The notes below the pieces were generated by a model. It was not told the DNA's origin and did no database searches. It saw only the letters and a program-made list of their open reading frames with translations. A stretch of 64,000 bases of DNA from contig NZ_JACATN010000002.1 of the NCBI RefSeq assembly GCF_018603515.1, positions 434,001 through 498,000 of the forward strand. The letters run 5' to 3'. The stretch is from Zobellia barbeyronii (GTDB taxonomy: Bacteria; Bacteroidota; Bacteroidia; Flavobacteriales; Flavobacteriaceae). Shown here piece after piece: positions 50,361 to 59,415 of this stretch (positions within the stretch are counted from its first letter, which is position 1; every line of letters begins with the position of its first letter). The translations under genes and the position numbers were made by a program.

Positions 50361-51878
50361 TTAGGTCAATAAATCTTTGACCACATGCCCGTGAACATCA
50401 GTAAGACGGTAGCGCCTACCTTGATGTTTGAAAGTCAACCTCTCATGATCTACTCCAAATAAATGCATAAGGGTAGCATGAAAATCATGAACATGAACAG
50501 GGTCTTGGGTTACATTGTAACTAAAATCGTCCGTCGCTCCATAGGTAAAACCAGGCTTCACTCCTGCTCCTGCCATCCACATTGTAAATGCTTTTGGGTG
50601 ATGATCACGTCCGTAATTCTCGCTGGTCAACTGACCTTGAGAGTAAACGGTACGCCCAAATTCTCCACCCCAAACTACGAGTGTATCTTCAAACATGCCT
50701 CTTTGCTTTAAATCCTTAATTAAAGCTGCAGTTGCTTGATCTGTTTTTTTAGATTGACTTTTTACACCTCCTGGGCAATAGTTGTGCTGATCCCACCCTT
50801 GGTGATAGAGTTGTACAAATTTTACTCCTTTTTCAAGTAGTTTTCTTGCCATTAAACAGTTGGCAGCATATGTACCCGGGTCTCTACTGTCTTCTCCGTA
50901 CATATCAAAAATATATTCCGGTTCGTTGGTCAAATCGGTTACTTCAGGAATAGAAGTTTGCATTTTAAATGCCATTTCATACTGAGACATTCTAGATTGA
51001 ATTTCAGGATCACCATAGGCATCAGTCTGTAATTCATTTAAATGTTTTAAGTAATCTAGCATATCCCTTCTATCATTACCATCGTAATTTTCTGGATCAC
51101 TTAAATACAGTACGGGATCTTTACCAGATCTAAATTGAACACCTTGGTGCTCCGTTGGTAAAAAGCCATTACCCCATAAACTGGCTTTTAACGGTTGTCC
51201 TTTACCGTTTTTAGAGACCAATGCTATAAAGGTTGGCAAGTTTTCATTGTCAGAACCTAAACCGTAGCTTAACCAAGAACCTATTGCAGGTCTACCAGGT
51301 AATTGATTTCCTGTCTGCATAAAGGTAATTGCAGGGGTGTGGTTAATCTGGTCCGTTTGCATACTTTTTATGAAACATAAATCATCTACAACCTCAGATA
51401 AATAAGGCATGGCATCACTTACCCAAGCACGTGATTCTCCATATTGATTGAATTTAAAAGTAGATGGTGCTATAGGCAAAGTACTTTGGCTACCACTCAT
51501 TCCCGTAAGTCTTTGACCACTTATAACGGAAGGAGGTAATTCTTGGCCGAACATATCACTAAGCTTCGGTTTGTAATCGAACAAATCCATCTGGGAAGGC
51601 CCTCCACTTTGAAAAAGGTAGATTATTCTTTTTGCCTTTGGTGCATGGTGAGGTAATCCTAATCGGTTTTTATTATAAGCCTTTAAAATTTCTTCTTCCG
51701 TACTCTCTTTACCAATACCGGCAAATGCTTTCTCGGCTCCTAGTAAACTGCCCAAAGCTATGGCACCAATACCAAGTGACGTTTGTTTTAAGAAATGTCT
51801 TCTATCTAACTGCTTCTCGATTTGTTGCAAATCTTTATTTGTAGAAGTCAGTTTGCTATGGTGATGATTATTACACAT
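50361..51878 (-). CDS. Tat-exported DUF1501 protein (alkaline phosphatase clan)
   Basis: 505 residues. Tat signal DRRHFLKQTSLGIGAIALGS. DUF1501 motifs: LFQSGGPSQMDLFDYKP, YHQGWDQHNYCPGG, GGEFGRTVYSQG, GRDHHPKAF and HDFHATLMHLFGVDHERLTF. The fold belongs with alkaline phosphatases and sulfatases, but no reaction is established. Found as a pair with PSCyt/DUF1553 proteins, mostly in Planctomycetes and in marine Bacteroidetes loci. It lies 26 bases after its partner gene. Confidence 0.88.
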   Translation of the reverse strand: MCNNHHHSKLTSTNKDLQQIEKQLDRRHFLKQTSLGIGAIALGSLLGAEKAFAGIGKESTEEEILKAYNKNRLGLPHHAPKAKRIIYLFQSGGPSQMDLFDYKPKLSDMFGQELPPSVISGQRLTGMSGSQSTLPIAPSTFKFNQYGESRAWVSDAMPYLSEVVDDLCFIKSMQTDQINHTPAITFMQTGNQLPGRPAIGSWLSYGLGSDNENLPTFIALVSKNGKGQPLKASLWGNGFLPTEHQGVQFRSGKDPVLYLSDPENYDGNDRRDMLDYLKHLNELQTDAYGDPEIQSRMSQYEMAFKMQTSIPEVTDLTNEPEYIFDMYGEDSRDPGTYAANCLMARKLLEKGVKFVQLYHQGWDQHNYCPGGVKSQSKKTDQATAALIKDLKQRGMFEDTLVVWGGEFGRTVYSQGQLTSENYGRDHHPKAFTMWMAGAGVKPGFTYGATDDFSYNVTQDPVHVHDFHATLMHLFGVDHERLTFKHQGRRYRLTDVHGHVVKDLLT

Positions 51879-51904
51879 ACGTTCTTTTCTTAGCTGTTAA
51901 CAAT

Positions 51905-54900
51905 TTATCTTTTGGTGATACTGGCATCTGCATTCATAATAGTACTTGCCACTACTGCGTTGGCAGCTATTGATGCTTTATCATCTGTCTCGGAAATTTT
52001 AAAGGCTCCCGTTTGCAACCAACCTTTGGTTTTGTCTAAGTTTTTATTAAACTTTTGATATTCCTCATTTTGCAACTTAGCCAGTACATCTAGCTCTTTA
52101 TCAGTGATATTTCTGCCCGCCAGTTTTTTAAAGGTCATTGCAATACCTGTTCTTATATCCTTAGCCTCCGTCATTTGCTTACCTAAAACCCTTGAAGCTT
52201 CTATATAAGTAGGGTCGTTTAAAATCACCAATGCTTGTAACGGTGTATTTGTTTTTTGTCTTCTACTGGAACACAAATCTCTGGTAGGCGCATCAAATGT
52301 TGAAATTGTAGGGTTAGGAACGGTACGTTTCCATATGGTGTACATACTTCTTCTGTAAAGACCTTCCTCGCCATCTTGCACGTAGGTACCTCCATTTACT
52401 TTCCATAAACCATCTGGTTGGTAAGGCCTAACACTTTCTCCTCCTATAGTTTCATTTAATAATCCTGAAGCATAGAGCGCATTATCTCTTAACATTTCTC
52501 CTGACAAACGTGCTGAAGGCCCTCTAGCCAACCATTTGTTTTCTTTATCTTTTTTAAGAAGTTCTTCGCTAATGACTGAACTCTGCTGATAGGTACTGGA
52601 CAACATTATGGTCTTATGCAATGCTTTCACATCCCATCCTGATTCTACAAATTGAATGGCCAACCAGTCTAATAATTTTGGATGACTAGGCAACTCTCCT
52701 TGGTTACCAAAATCTTCTGAGGTCACGACCAGTCCCCTTCCAAAAAGGTTCTGCCAATACCTATTAACAGCTACTCTGGCAGTTAACGGATTATCTTTAT
52801 CAGTTATCCATTTAGCCAATCCCAATCTATTTTTAGGAAGGCTGCCATCTATTGGAAATATTTCTGTTGGCACGTTTGGAAACACGGAGTCTGTAGGAGA
52901 ATCATAATTACCCCTATCCAAAATATAGCTTTGTCTGGGTGTTTCTCGCTCCTTCATTACCATAATCTGTTTTATTGGCTCAATACTATCTACCAGAACC
53001 TTACGGTCATTCTTTAAAGCTACAACTGCCTCATTGTATGTTTTAGAGTAGTTAAATAAATAATACTTCTCAAGTTGCTCCTTGTCTTCGTCAGTAAGTG
53101 TAGCATATGATTTTTCGACCAAGTTTTTTAGCTTATCAGTAGTACTGATCTGCATTACCTCAATGTCACTTATCTCTTTATCAAAGACCAATAAATCATC
53201 AACAATGGCACTACCAATTCCCTTTCCTCTCCATATGGCACCTATTCTAAGACCTGGTTCTACAGTTCCTTTATAGATAGGGTCTCTCATTTTATTAAAA
53301 ACAATATCCTTGTAAAGATTATCAAAAGTGGTCTTTGTCTGCAGCTTTTCTCCATCCATGTAAACTCCTATTCCATCTGCCTTACTAGAACCGTCATAGG
53401 TTAGGGTAACCTGTACCCATTTTTCCTTTGGAATCTCTTTTATAGATTCTACCACCATGGAATTGTCTGGCCAAACATGAGCAAACAAAGCTTCTAATTT
53501 ATTTTCTTTAATTTTTAAGTGATAACCTCTAAAACTATGTAGTTCCGGCCCTTGCATTTTGTGGAAAATAACTCCCTCTTCAAGATCCTTTGGAATAAAT
53601 ACTTTTATAGATATACTGAAAGGTTCGTTACGCTTATAAACCCCAATATTATCCAAGTCTAACCAGGTATCACCATCCATAAAAAGCCCTTTACCCGTGG
53701 CTCCTTCTTTGAAAACGGCTTTCTCATTGTCCACAAATTGTTGACGCATGCGAATATGGTTTTTACCATTTCCGCCAGCCTTATTTACCAGCTTTTGATT
53801 GTTAAAATCAATAGCCGCTACCAAGCCCTTAGGGCGATTTTTTATAGGAATATTTTTGAAAGAATTACTTGAAAGCCATTGCTCAAATTTATCGTTCTCA
53901 GTCTTGGCCGTAATCTCTAATTTCTCTTCAGATTCGTCTACGATTTTTTCCAGATAGGCAAGAACACCTTCTTGTTCTTTTGTGGGCAACATCATAGCTG
54001 GTACCGGGGTTGCCAAATCCCAAGGAATCAATCCTGTCTCATCTACATTATTGAAAAAACTATACATTTCAAAATAGTTCTTTTGCGAAATAGGATCGTA
54101 CTTATGATCATGGCATTTGGCGCAAGCATATGACAAGCCTAATATACCTTGACTAACCGTAGCTGTTCTATCTGCAACATATTCTGATCTAAATTCTTCA
54201 TCTATAATACCACCTTCTAAATTCTGAGGGTGTAGCCTGTTAAATGTTGTTGCCAAAAGTTGCTCCTTTGTGGCATTTTCAAATAAATCACCCGCCAACT
54301 GCCATGTAATGAATTCATCATAAGGCATATTTTTATTGAAAGATTTAATTACCCAATCTCTCCAAGGCGAAGTATCTCTATATCTATCATTACTATAGCC
54401 GTGGGTATCTGCATAACGGGAGACATCCATCCAATCTAAAGTCATCTGTTCACCATAATGTGATGAAGCTAGCAAACGGTCAATTTGCTTCTCAAAAGCA
54501 TTTTCAGAGTTGTCCTTCACAAAGGATTTCATCTCTTCCAAAGTAGGTGGTAAACCTGTTAAGTCTATGGAGGCGCGTCTTAATAATAATTCCTTATCCG
54601 CTCTTTTAGATGGAGAAATTCCTTTCTCTTCTAAGTTGGCCAAAACAAAATTATCAATAGGACTATTCACTAAATCCGTTTGCTTCACTTTTGGAATTTC
54701 GTGATCTACAGGTTTTAAAAATGCCCAATGATCTTTGTATTCCGCCCCTTGTTCTATCCATTTTACCAACATGGCTTTTTCATTGGGAGATAAATTTAAA
54801 TGCGATGCAGGTGCTGGCATTATAATTTCCGGGTCGTCCGTCAGTATACGTCTTACAACCTCACTATTTCCAGGGTTTCCTGGGTCTATAGAATACAGCC

Positions 54901-55153
54901 CGGGCGTATTCGGAGATTCCGCATACGCTAACTCAGGATCATGCAATTGTAGCCCTCCCTTAATTTTTGCTTTATCCGGCCCATGACAGATAAAACATTT
55001 ATCTGATAAGATGGGTTTAACGTGCTGATTAAAATCTACTTTTTTCGGCAGCTTTGTATAGGCTAGTTCTACATCTTCAGGAAGGTCTGGACCTCCGCAT
55101 GAAAACAGAACTAAAGCTAAAGAAAAGACGATGTAGTTTGTTAATTTGAACAT
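51905..55153 (-). CDS. PSCyt1-DUF1549-LamG-DUF1553 heme lipoprotein
   Basis: 1082 residues. Lipobox LVLFSC (Cys19). Planctomycete-type cytochrome c domain with CFICH (C53, C56, H57) and PAPASHLNLS, then DUF1549/PSCyt2 (FVLANLEEKGISPSKRAD, RRASIDLTGLPPT), a laminin-G-like domain in the middle (residues ~450-640: GLFMDGDTWLDLDN, WVQVTLTYDGSS, AIVDDLLVFDKEIS), and DUF1553 at the end (NPLTARVAVNRYWQNLFGRG). The LamG part may bind a glycan. It is the first gene of the operon that ends with the sulfatase. No reaction is known for the family. Confidence 0.87.
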   Translation of the reverse strand: MFKLTNYIVFSLALVLFSCGGPDLPEDVELAYTKLPKKVDFNQHVKPILSDKCFICHGPDKAKIKGGLQLHDPELAYAESPNTPGLYSIDPGNPGNSEVVRRILTDDPEIIMPAPASHLNLSPNEKAMLVKWIEQGAEYKDHWAFLKPVDHEIPKVKQTDLVNSPIDNFVLANLEEKGISPSKRADKELLLRRASIDLTGLPPTLEEMKSFVKDNSENAFEKQIDRLLASSHYGEQMTLDWMDVSRYADTHGYSNDRYRDTSPWRDWVIKSFNKNMPYDEFITWQLAGDLFENATKEQLLATTFNRLHPQNLEGGIIDEEFRSEYVADRTATVSQGILGLSYACAKCHDHKYDPISQKNYFEMYSFFNNVDETGLIPWDLATPVPAMMLPTKEQEGVLAYLEKIVDESEEKLEITAKTENDKFEQWLSSNSFKNIPIKNRPKGLVAAIDFNNQKLVNKAGGNGKNHIRMRQQFVDNEKAVFKEGATGKGLFMDGDTWLDLDNIGVYKRNEPFSISIKVFIPKDLEEGVIFHKMQGPELHSFRGYHLKIKENKLEALFAHVWPDNSMVVESIKEIPKEKWVQVTLTYDGSSKADGIGVYMDGEKLQTKTTFDNLYKDIVFNKMRDPIYKGTVEPGLRIGAIWRGKGIGSAIVDDLLVFDKEISDIEVMQISTTDKLKNLVEKSYATLTDEDKEQLEKYYLFNYSKTYNEAVVALKNDRKVLVDSIEPIKQIMVMKERETPRQSYILDRGNYDSPTDSVFPNVPTEIFPIDGSLPKNRLGLAKWITDKDNPLTARVAVNRYWQNLFGRGLVVTSEDFGNQGELPSHPKLLDWLAIQFVESGWDVKALHKTIMLSSTYQQSSVISEELLKKDKENKWLARGPSARLSGEMLRDNALYASGLLNETIGGESVRPYQPDGLWKVNGGTYVQDGEEGLYRRSMYTIWKRTVPNPTISTFDAPTRDLCSSRRQKTNTPLQALVILNDPTYIEASRVLGKQMTEAKDIRTGIAMTFKKLAGRNITDKELDVLAKLQNEEYQKFNKNLDKTKGWLQTGAFKISETDDKASIAANAVVASTIMNADASITKR

Positions 55154-55384
55154 TATTTATGACAAAGTTTATGTTTTCCACAAACTTAAATCATTTGTAT
55201 TGCCGATTTCTTGTATAAATCAGGCTATGAGTTGTACATATCCGACATTTTTTTAACAGTGTATTGCTAGATACTAAAATGAAAATTTTATCAAAAACAC
55301 CTGAAAACCAATTATTATAAGCTTTATTCTTATCTTTAATTCTTAAAGAATAGTATTTAAAATCCGATAAAACACATTTTCCTT
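55154..55384. promoter_or_regulatory. Divergent promoter region, PSCyt operon versus AraC
   Basis: 231 AT-rich bases between divergent starts. I see no clear hairpin or box; the position implies promoters for both and a possible AraC target. Confidence 0.45.
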
Positions 55385-56248
55385 ATGAACAAGATATTAC
55401 AATCATTGAAGCTTACTTTTCTTCATGGAGGTTACTCAAGGCTAAATTCTGAGTGGGATTATGACAATGTTATCAGTCCTTTTTCCCGGTTATATTTAGT
55501 GACCAAGGGCACTGCCAAAATGTACCATAGTTATGAAGAATTTGACCTTGAGCCGGACCACATTTATCTTGTTCCAAGTTTTACCTATAGCCGTTTTAAA
55601 TGTGATGATCATTTAGAGCTTTATTATATTCACTTTATTGAAGAACTAGGAGATAGACTTTCTATTTACGACGTAAAAGATTTTAGATATGATATTGAGG
55701 CCACAGATGATCATTTTAGTTATTTCAAAAACATTATACAACTTCATCCTAAGCGTTATCTAGTAGATGATGACCCTAAAATTTATGATAATCAAAAGTT
55801 TTTGGTTGAAACAGAAAGGAAAAACGATTTGCTATCTGCTAAATCATTTATAGAAACCCAAGGGCTTCTCCAACTCCTGTTCGCTTCTTTTGTGCAAAAT
55901 AGCAAAAGTTCAAAATTGAATATAAGAAGTGATTTTCATGAAGTCCTTAACTATATAAAAGGACATTTACACGAACAGCTTACCGTTGCAGATCTTGCAA
56001 AGTATTTTAACCTTAGCCCCGATCATTTTTCTAGGGTTTTTCAGCAAAAATTTGGGATACGGCCTAGTAAGTATATTCAGACTATACGCATTGAACGTTC
56101 AGAGACGCTTTTACTTACCACAAATAATACTTTGGCAGAGATAGCAGAAAAAACAGGACTTGGCACCGTATCCTATCTTTCTAGAATGTTTAAATTGAAA
56201 AATGGAATAACCCCCGGAGCTTTTCGGAAAAAAAGGCCCGGAGGTTAA
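55385..56248 (+). CDS. AraC-family regulator with cupin-like sensor
   Basis: 287 residues. N-terminal arabinose-binding-like barrel (PFSRLYLVTKGTAKMYHSYE, FDLEPDHIYLVPSF) and C-terminal AraC helix-turn-helix (LTVADLAKYFNLSPDHFSRV; LAEIAEKTGLGTVSYLSRMF). It is divergent from the PSCyt/DUF1501 operon, so it probably regulates it, and convergent with the Gfo/Idh gene, 3 bases apart. Confidence 0.88.
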   Translation: MNKILQSLKLTFLHGGYSRLNSEWDYDNVISPFSRLYLVTKGTAKMYHSYEEFDLEPDHIYLVPSFTYSRFKCDDHLELYYIHFIEELGDRLSIYDVKDFRYDIEATDDHFSYFKNIIQLHPKRYLVDDDPKIYDNQKFLVETERKNDLLSAKSFIETQGLLQLLFASFVQNSKSSKLNIRSDFHEVLNYIKGHLHEQLTVADLAKYFNLSPDHFSRVFQQKFGIRPSKYIQTIRIERSETLLLTTNNTLAEIAEKTGLGTVSYLSRMFKLKNGITPGAFRKKRPGG

Positions 56249-56251
56249 TCT

Positions 56252-57574
56252 TTAATATTTTCTGTTTTTTCTACTTTTCATTTTATTAGCCTCACTGTCA
56301 CCCACAAATTTTTCCTTTTCTGGATTCCATTCTAAAGTGCGTCCTAGTTGATACGCTATGTTACAGATATTACCAACGCTAGCCGAACGATGACCTATTT
56401 CAACATCAGCTATTAGTGGTGTATCCTTCTTAATAGCATCTATCCAATTTTGGTAATGGTTGCCTCTAGATTTTAAATCATCTTCTGGTGTTACCTGAGA
56501 TTCTAAAATACTTGGCGGGTCTGTTTCAAGATAACTTCTACTAATATCTAGATTGCCTTTACTTCCCATAAAACGAACTCCCCATCCTCTTCCAAAGTCT
56601 TCATGAACCATTTCAACTCCGTTTTCATAAAACATCTGCATACCCCTCACCGCTTTTTTATCTGTAGGAGGTATAAATTTTACCGGGCCGGTTCTGTCCA
56701 TGCCCAATCCCCATTGAGCAATATCAAACATGTGCGCACCCCAATCCGTTAATATACCACCACCGGTTTCACTAAAAAGTCTCCAATCCGGAAAAAATGC
56801 AGCACTTGTTGATGGCGATAATCTTTCATTATAGGGTAATAGTGGCGCTGGACCGCACCATTGGTTCCAGTTGACTTCTGATGGTACTGGTTCAGATGCC
56901 ATATTAAAAGGAATAGCTGGATCACCAACATTTACCAATACTTTTTTGATATCTCCCAAATGACCGTTTCTTACCATTTCAGTAGCCTTTTGAAAGCTGG
57001 TCCAGGAACGTTGCATACTTCCCGTTTGAAAAACTTTACCTGTGTTTTTCACTGTTTTGACTACATCTATACCTTCTTGTACCATTAGGGTCATGGGCTT
57101 TTCACAATATACATGTTTCCCAGATTCCATAGCGCCAATAGCTTGGATAGCATGCCAGTGATCAGGTGTTGCTATAACAACTGCATCTATATCATCTCTT
57201 TCAAAAAGCTCTAGATAATTACCTGTAGTTGTCAGACCCTTATAGTTCTGTTGCCTTCTTTTATCTGCATATAATTGGCTTACATGCGCTTTAAACCATT
57301 CGTTTTTTGTTGTCCATACATCAGAACCGGCAACAATTTGTGCTTGATCCGTATTTGCTATAAAAGCGTTAGAAAGAGTTATACTTTGTTTTCCTAAACC
57401 TATGTAACCTAAATTAACCCTGTCACTAGGTGCCGTAAACCCTCTACCCAATACGTGACGAGGTACAATACTTATTGCTCCGGCAACTAAAGCAGTTTTA
57501 GATATGAACGACCTACGTGATAATTGAACATTTAAACTTTGCTTTGTTTCAACGTCTTTTTTGGTCTTTTTCAT
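56252..57574 (-). CDS. Tat-exported Gfo/Idh/MocA oxidoreductase
   Basis: 440 residues. Tat signal LSRRSFISKTALVAGAISIV. Rossmann start VNLGYIGLGKQSITLSNAF, the family motif CEKPMTLMVQEG and WHAIQAIGAMESGKHVYCEK (read around residue 150), and the C-terminal domain with GGGILTDWGAHMFDIAQWG. Usually such exported members act on sugars with a tightly held NAD(P). It overlaps the upstream sulfatase by 4 bases (ATGA), so the two are coupled. Substrate unknown. Confidence 0.88.
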   Translation of the reverse strand: MKKTKKDVETKQSLNVQLSRRSFISKTALVAGAISIVPRHVLGRGFTAPSDRVNLGYIGLGKQSITLSNAFIANTDQAQIVAGSDVWTTKNEWFKAHVSQLYADKRRQQNYKGLTTTGNYLELFERDDIDAVVIATPDHWHAIQAIGAMESGKHVYCEKPMTLMVQEGIDVVKTVKNTGKVFQTGSMQRSWTSFQKATEMVRNGHLGDIKKVLVNVGDPAIPFNMASEPVPSEVNWNQWCGPAPLLPYNERLSPSTSAAFFPDWRLFSETGGGILTDWGAHMFDIAQWGLGMDRTGPVKFIPPTDKKAVRGMQMFYENGVEMVHEDFGRGWGVRFMGSKGNLDISRSYLETDPPSILESQVTPEDDLKSRGNHYQNWIDAIKKDTPLIADVEIGHRSASVGNICNIAYQLGRTLEWNPEKEKFVGDSEANKMKSRKNRKY

Positions 57575-59406
57575 AGATTCGCTTTTTTATTAATGACTAT
57601 ATAATATGCAGGAATTCTACCTCCCTCTACCGTTAAAAAATCACTGTGGAGTTCGTAGCTTCCTTTTTTCAAATTCCCTTCTAGTTGAACATAGGGCCTA
57701 TCTACATCTGCATTTTCTTTAAGTGTAATATCTCCCAATTGCACTTCTGCTCTTTCAAACACAATGCTTCTCCCTACCGGCAACTCATCAACTGTAGAAG
57801 AAGCCATAATTTCATCTGAGGCTGCATTTAACGATAAGCCAGATTCTGGTGGATACCTGTATAGTTTAAATTCATAATCTCCATCTTCAACAATATTTAC
57901 GCTATAGTACCCATTTGGCGCATATTCTCCTTGCCGTATTTGAACCTGGTTCCAAGGAATATTATTTGTAGTGTGCATGTCATGAACCGTTATTGTAACA
58001 GGGTTTGCTTCTTTATGACCTACAGGGATTTCTGCATACCTCATTTCTGGTTCTATGCTTGTCCACCATGAATCGTAAAATGACTGCATCTTTTGAACAA
58101 TTTCCGGGTGTTCAGAAGCCACATCGTTTTTTTGACCTGGATCTGTTACCGTATTATATAATTCAGCTCCATCTATTAATCGCCATTCTGTGCTCATTAC
58201 ACAGCTGTTCTTTCCTTTTTCCGGCCATTGACCTCGTTGGGTGTCAATTACCAGCATACGTTCGGAATCATTCCCTTTTGCTGTTAAAACCGATGTCATA
58301 TCAGTCCCGTCCAATGGCTTTTTAGATTTGAAAGAAACTCCCGCCATTCTTGTAAGAGTAGGTAATAAATCAACATTTGCCACCAACTCATTGCTCACAG
58401 CTCCTTTTTCTATATCCCCATCTGGCCAACTAATGTAAAACGGAACCTTATGGCCACCATCATAATGACTTCCTTTAGTACCTCTTAGACCAGCATTGTA
58501 GCCTGAAACACTACCATCCTTATTCTTTGCGATTCCTGCTGCAGTACCATTATCCGTTGTGAAAATGATTATCGTATTATCGAATAATTTTTCATCCTTT
58601 AGAAAAGAAACCAGCTTTCCAAAGTTCTCGTCAATATTGGTAATCATACCATAAAAACGTTTCTGTGCATCCGTCAATGGTGCGTCTTCATACATTTTGG
58701 CATACTCTTCCGGCACATTAAATGGTGAATGTGCTGCATTAAGAGGTAAGTACAAAAAAAAAGGTTCCTCTTTAGTACGTTGTACATATTTAATTGCCTC
58801 GTTAAACCATACATCCGTAGCGTAACCCTTTACTTTTTCTGGTTCTCCATTTCTAAAATACGTATCATCAAAATACGTATTGTTCCAATAATCCGGTGTT
58901 TGCTGAACTCCGCCTCCACCATTATAAAGTGTTTCTTGAAAACCTCGATCAAAGGGTCTAAACGGATAATTATCACCCAAGTGCCACTTTCCGAACATTG
59001 CTGTTTTATAGCCGCCTTCTTCAAAAACTTGCGCTATAGTTTTTTCATCTTCCAATAAAATTGAACACCCTCCAATAGTATGCCATGCATTATTCCTATT
59101 ACCATTACGCCCGGTCATAAGACCAGCACGACTGGGTGCACAGGTGGTACCAACGTGAAAATTGGTAAGCTCCATAGCTTCCTTTCCAAAAGCAGAAAGA
59201 TATGGTGTTTTTATATATGGATTACCGTGGGCCGCTAAATCTCCATACCCTTGGTCATCCGTAAAAACTATTATGACGTTTGGTTTCTCTTCCGCAGTTA
59301 TTAAAGTAGGAACGGTACCTTTTTCTACTTTCTTTTCCTCTCCACAAGAAATGCATACTAATAGACAAGCTAGAAGGCTAATTTTGATGAGCATATTATT
59401 TTTCAT
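57571..59406 (-). CDS. S1-family sulfatase lipoprotein with C-terminal beta-domain
   Basis: 611 residues. Lipoprotein signal with Cys21 (LLVCISC). Formylglycine motif C89-A-P-S-R in GTTCAPSRAGLMTGR; metal motifs FTDDQGYGD and FTTDNGTAAG. The sulfatase core ends near residue 455; the last ~150 residues (ITVHDMHTTNNIPWNQVQI ... GSYELHSDFLTVEGG) form an added beta-sandwich-like domain that may bind a glycan. Its start lies 9 bases after the hybrid sensor gene, and it overlaps the Gfo/Idh gene. Confidence 0.91.
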   Translation of the reverse strand: MKNNMLIKISLLACLLVCISCGEEKKVEKGTVPTLITAEEKPNVIIVFTDDQGYGDLAAHGNPYIKTPYLSAFGKEAMELTNFHVGTTCAPSRAGLMTGRNGNRNNAWHTIGGCSILLEDEKTIAQVFEEGGYKTAMFGKWHLGDNYPFRPFDRGFQETLYNGGGGVQQTPDYWNNTYFDDTYFRNGEPEKVKGYATDVWFNEAIKYVQRTKEEPFFLYLPLNAAHSPFNVPEEYAKMYEDAPLTDAQKRFYGMITNIDENFGKLVSFLKDEKLFDNTIIIFTTDNGTAAGIAKNKDGSVSGYNAGLRGTKGSHYDGGHKVPFYISWPDGDIEKGAVSNELVANVDLLPTLTRMAGVSFKSKKPLDGTDMTSVLTAKGNDSERMLVIDTQRGQWPEKGKNSCVMSTEWRLIDGAELYNTVTDPGQKNDVASEHPEIVQKMQSFYDSWWTSIEPEMRYAEIPVGHKEANPVTITVHDMHTTNNIPWNQVQIRQGEYAPNGYYSVNIVEDGDYEFKLYRYPPESGLSLNAASDEIMASSTVDELPVGRSIVFERAEVQLGDITLKENADVDRPYVQLEGNLKKGSYELHSDFLTVEGGRIPAYYIVINKKANL

Positions 59407-59415
59407 AGTATCAAT

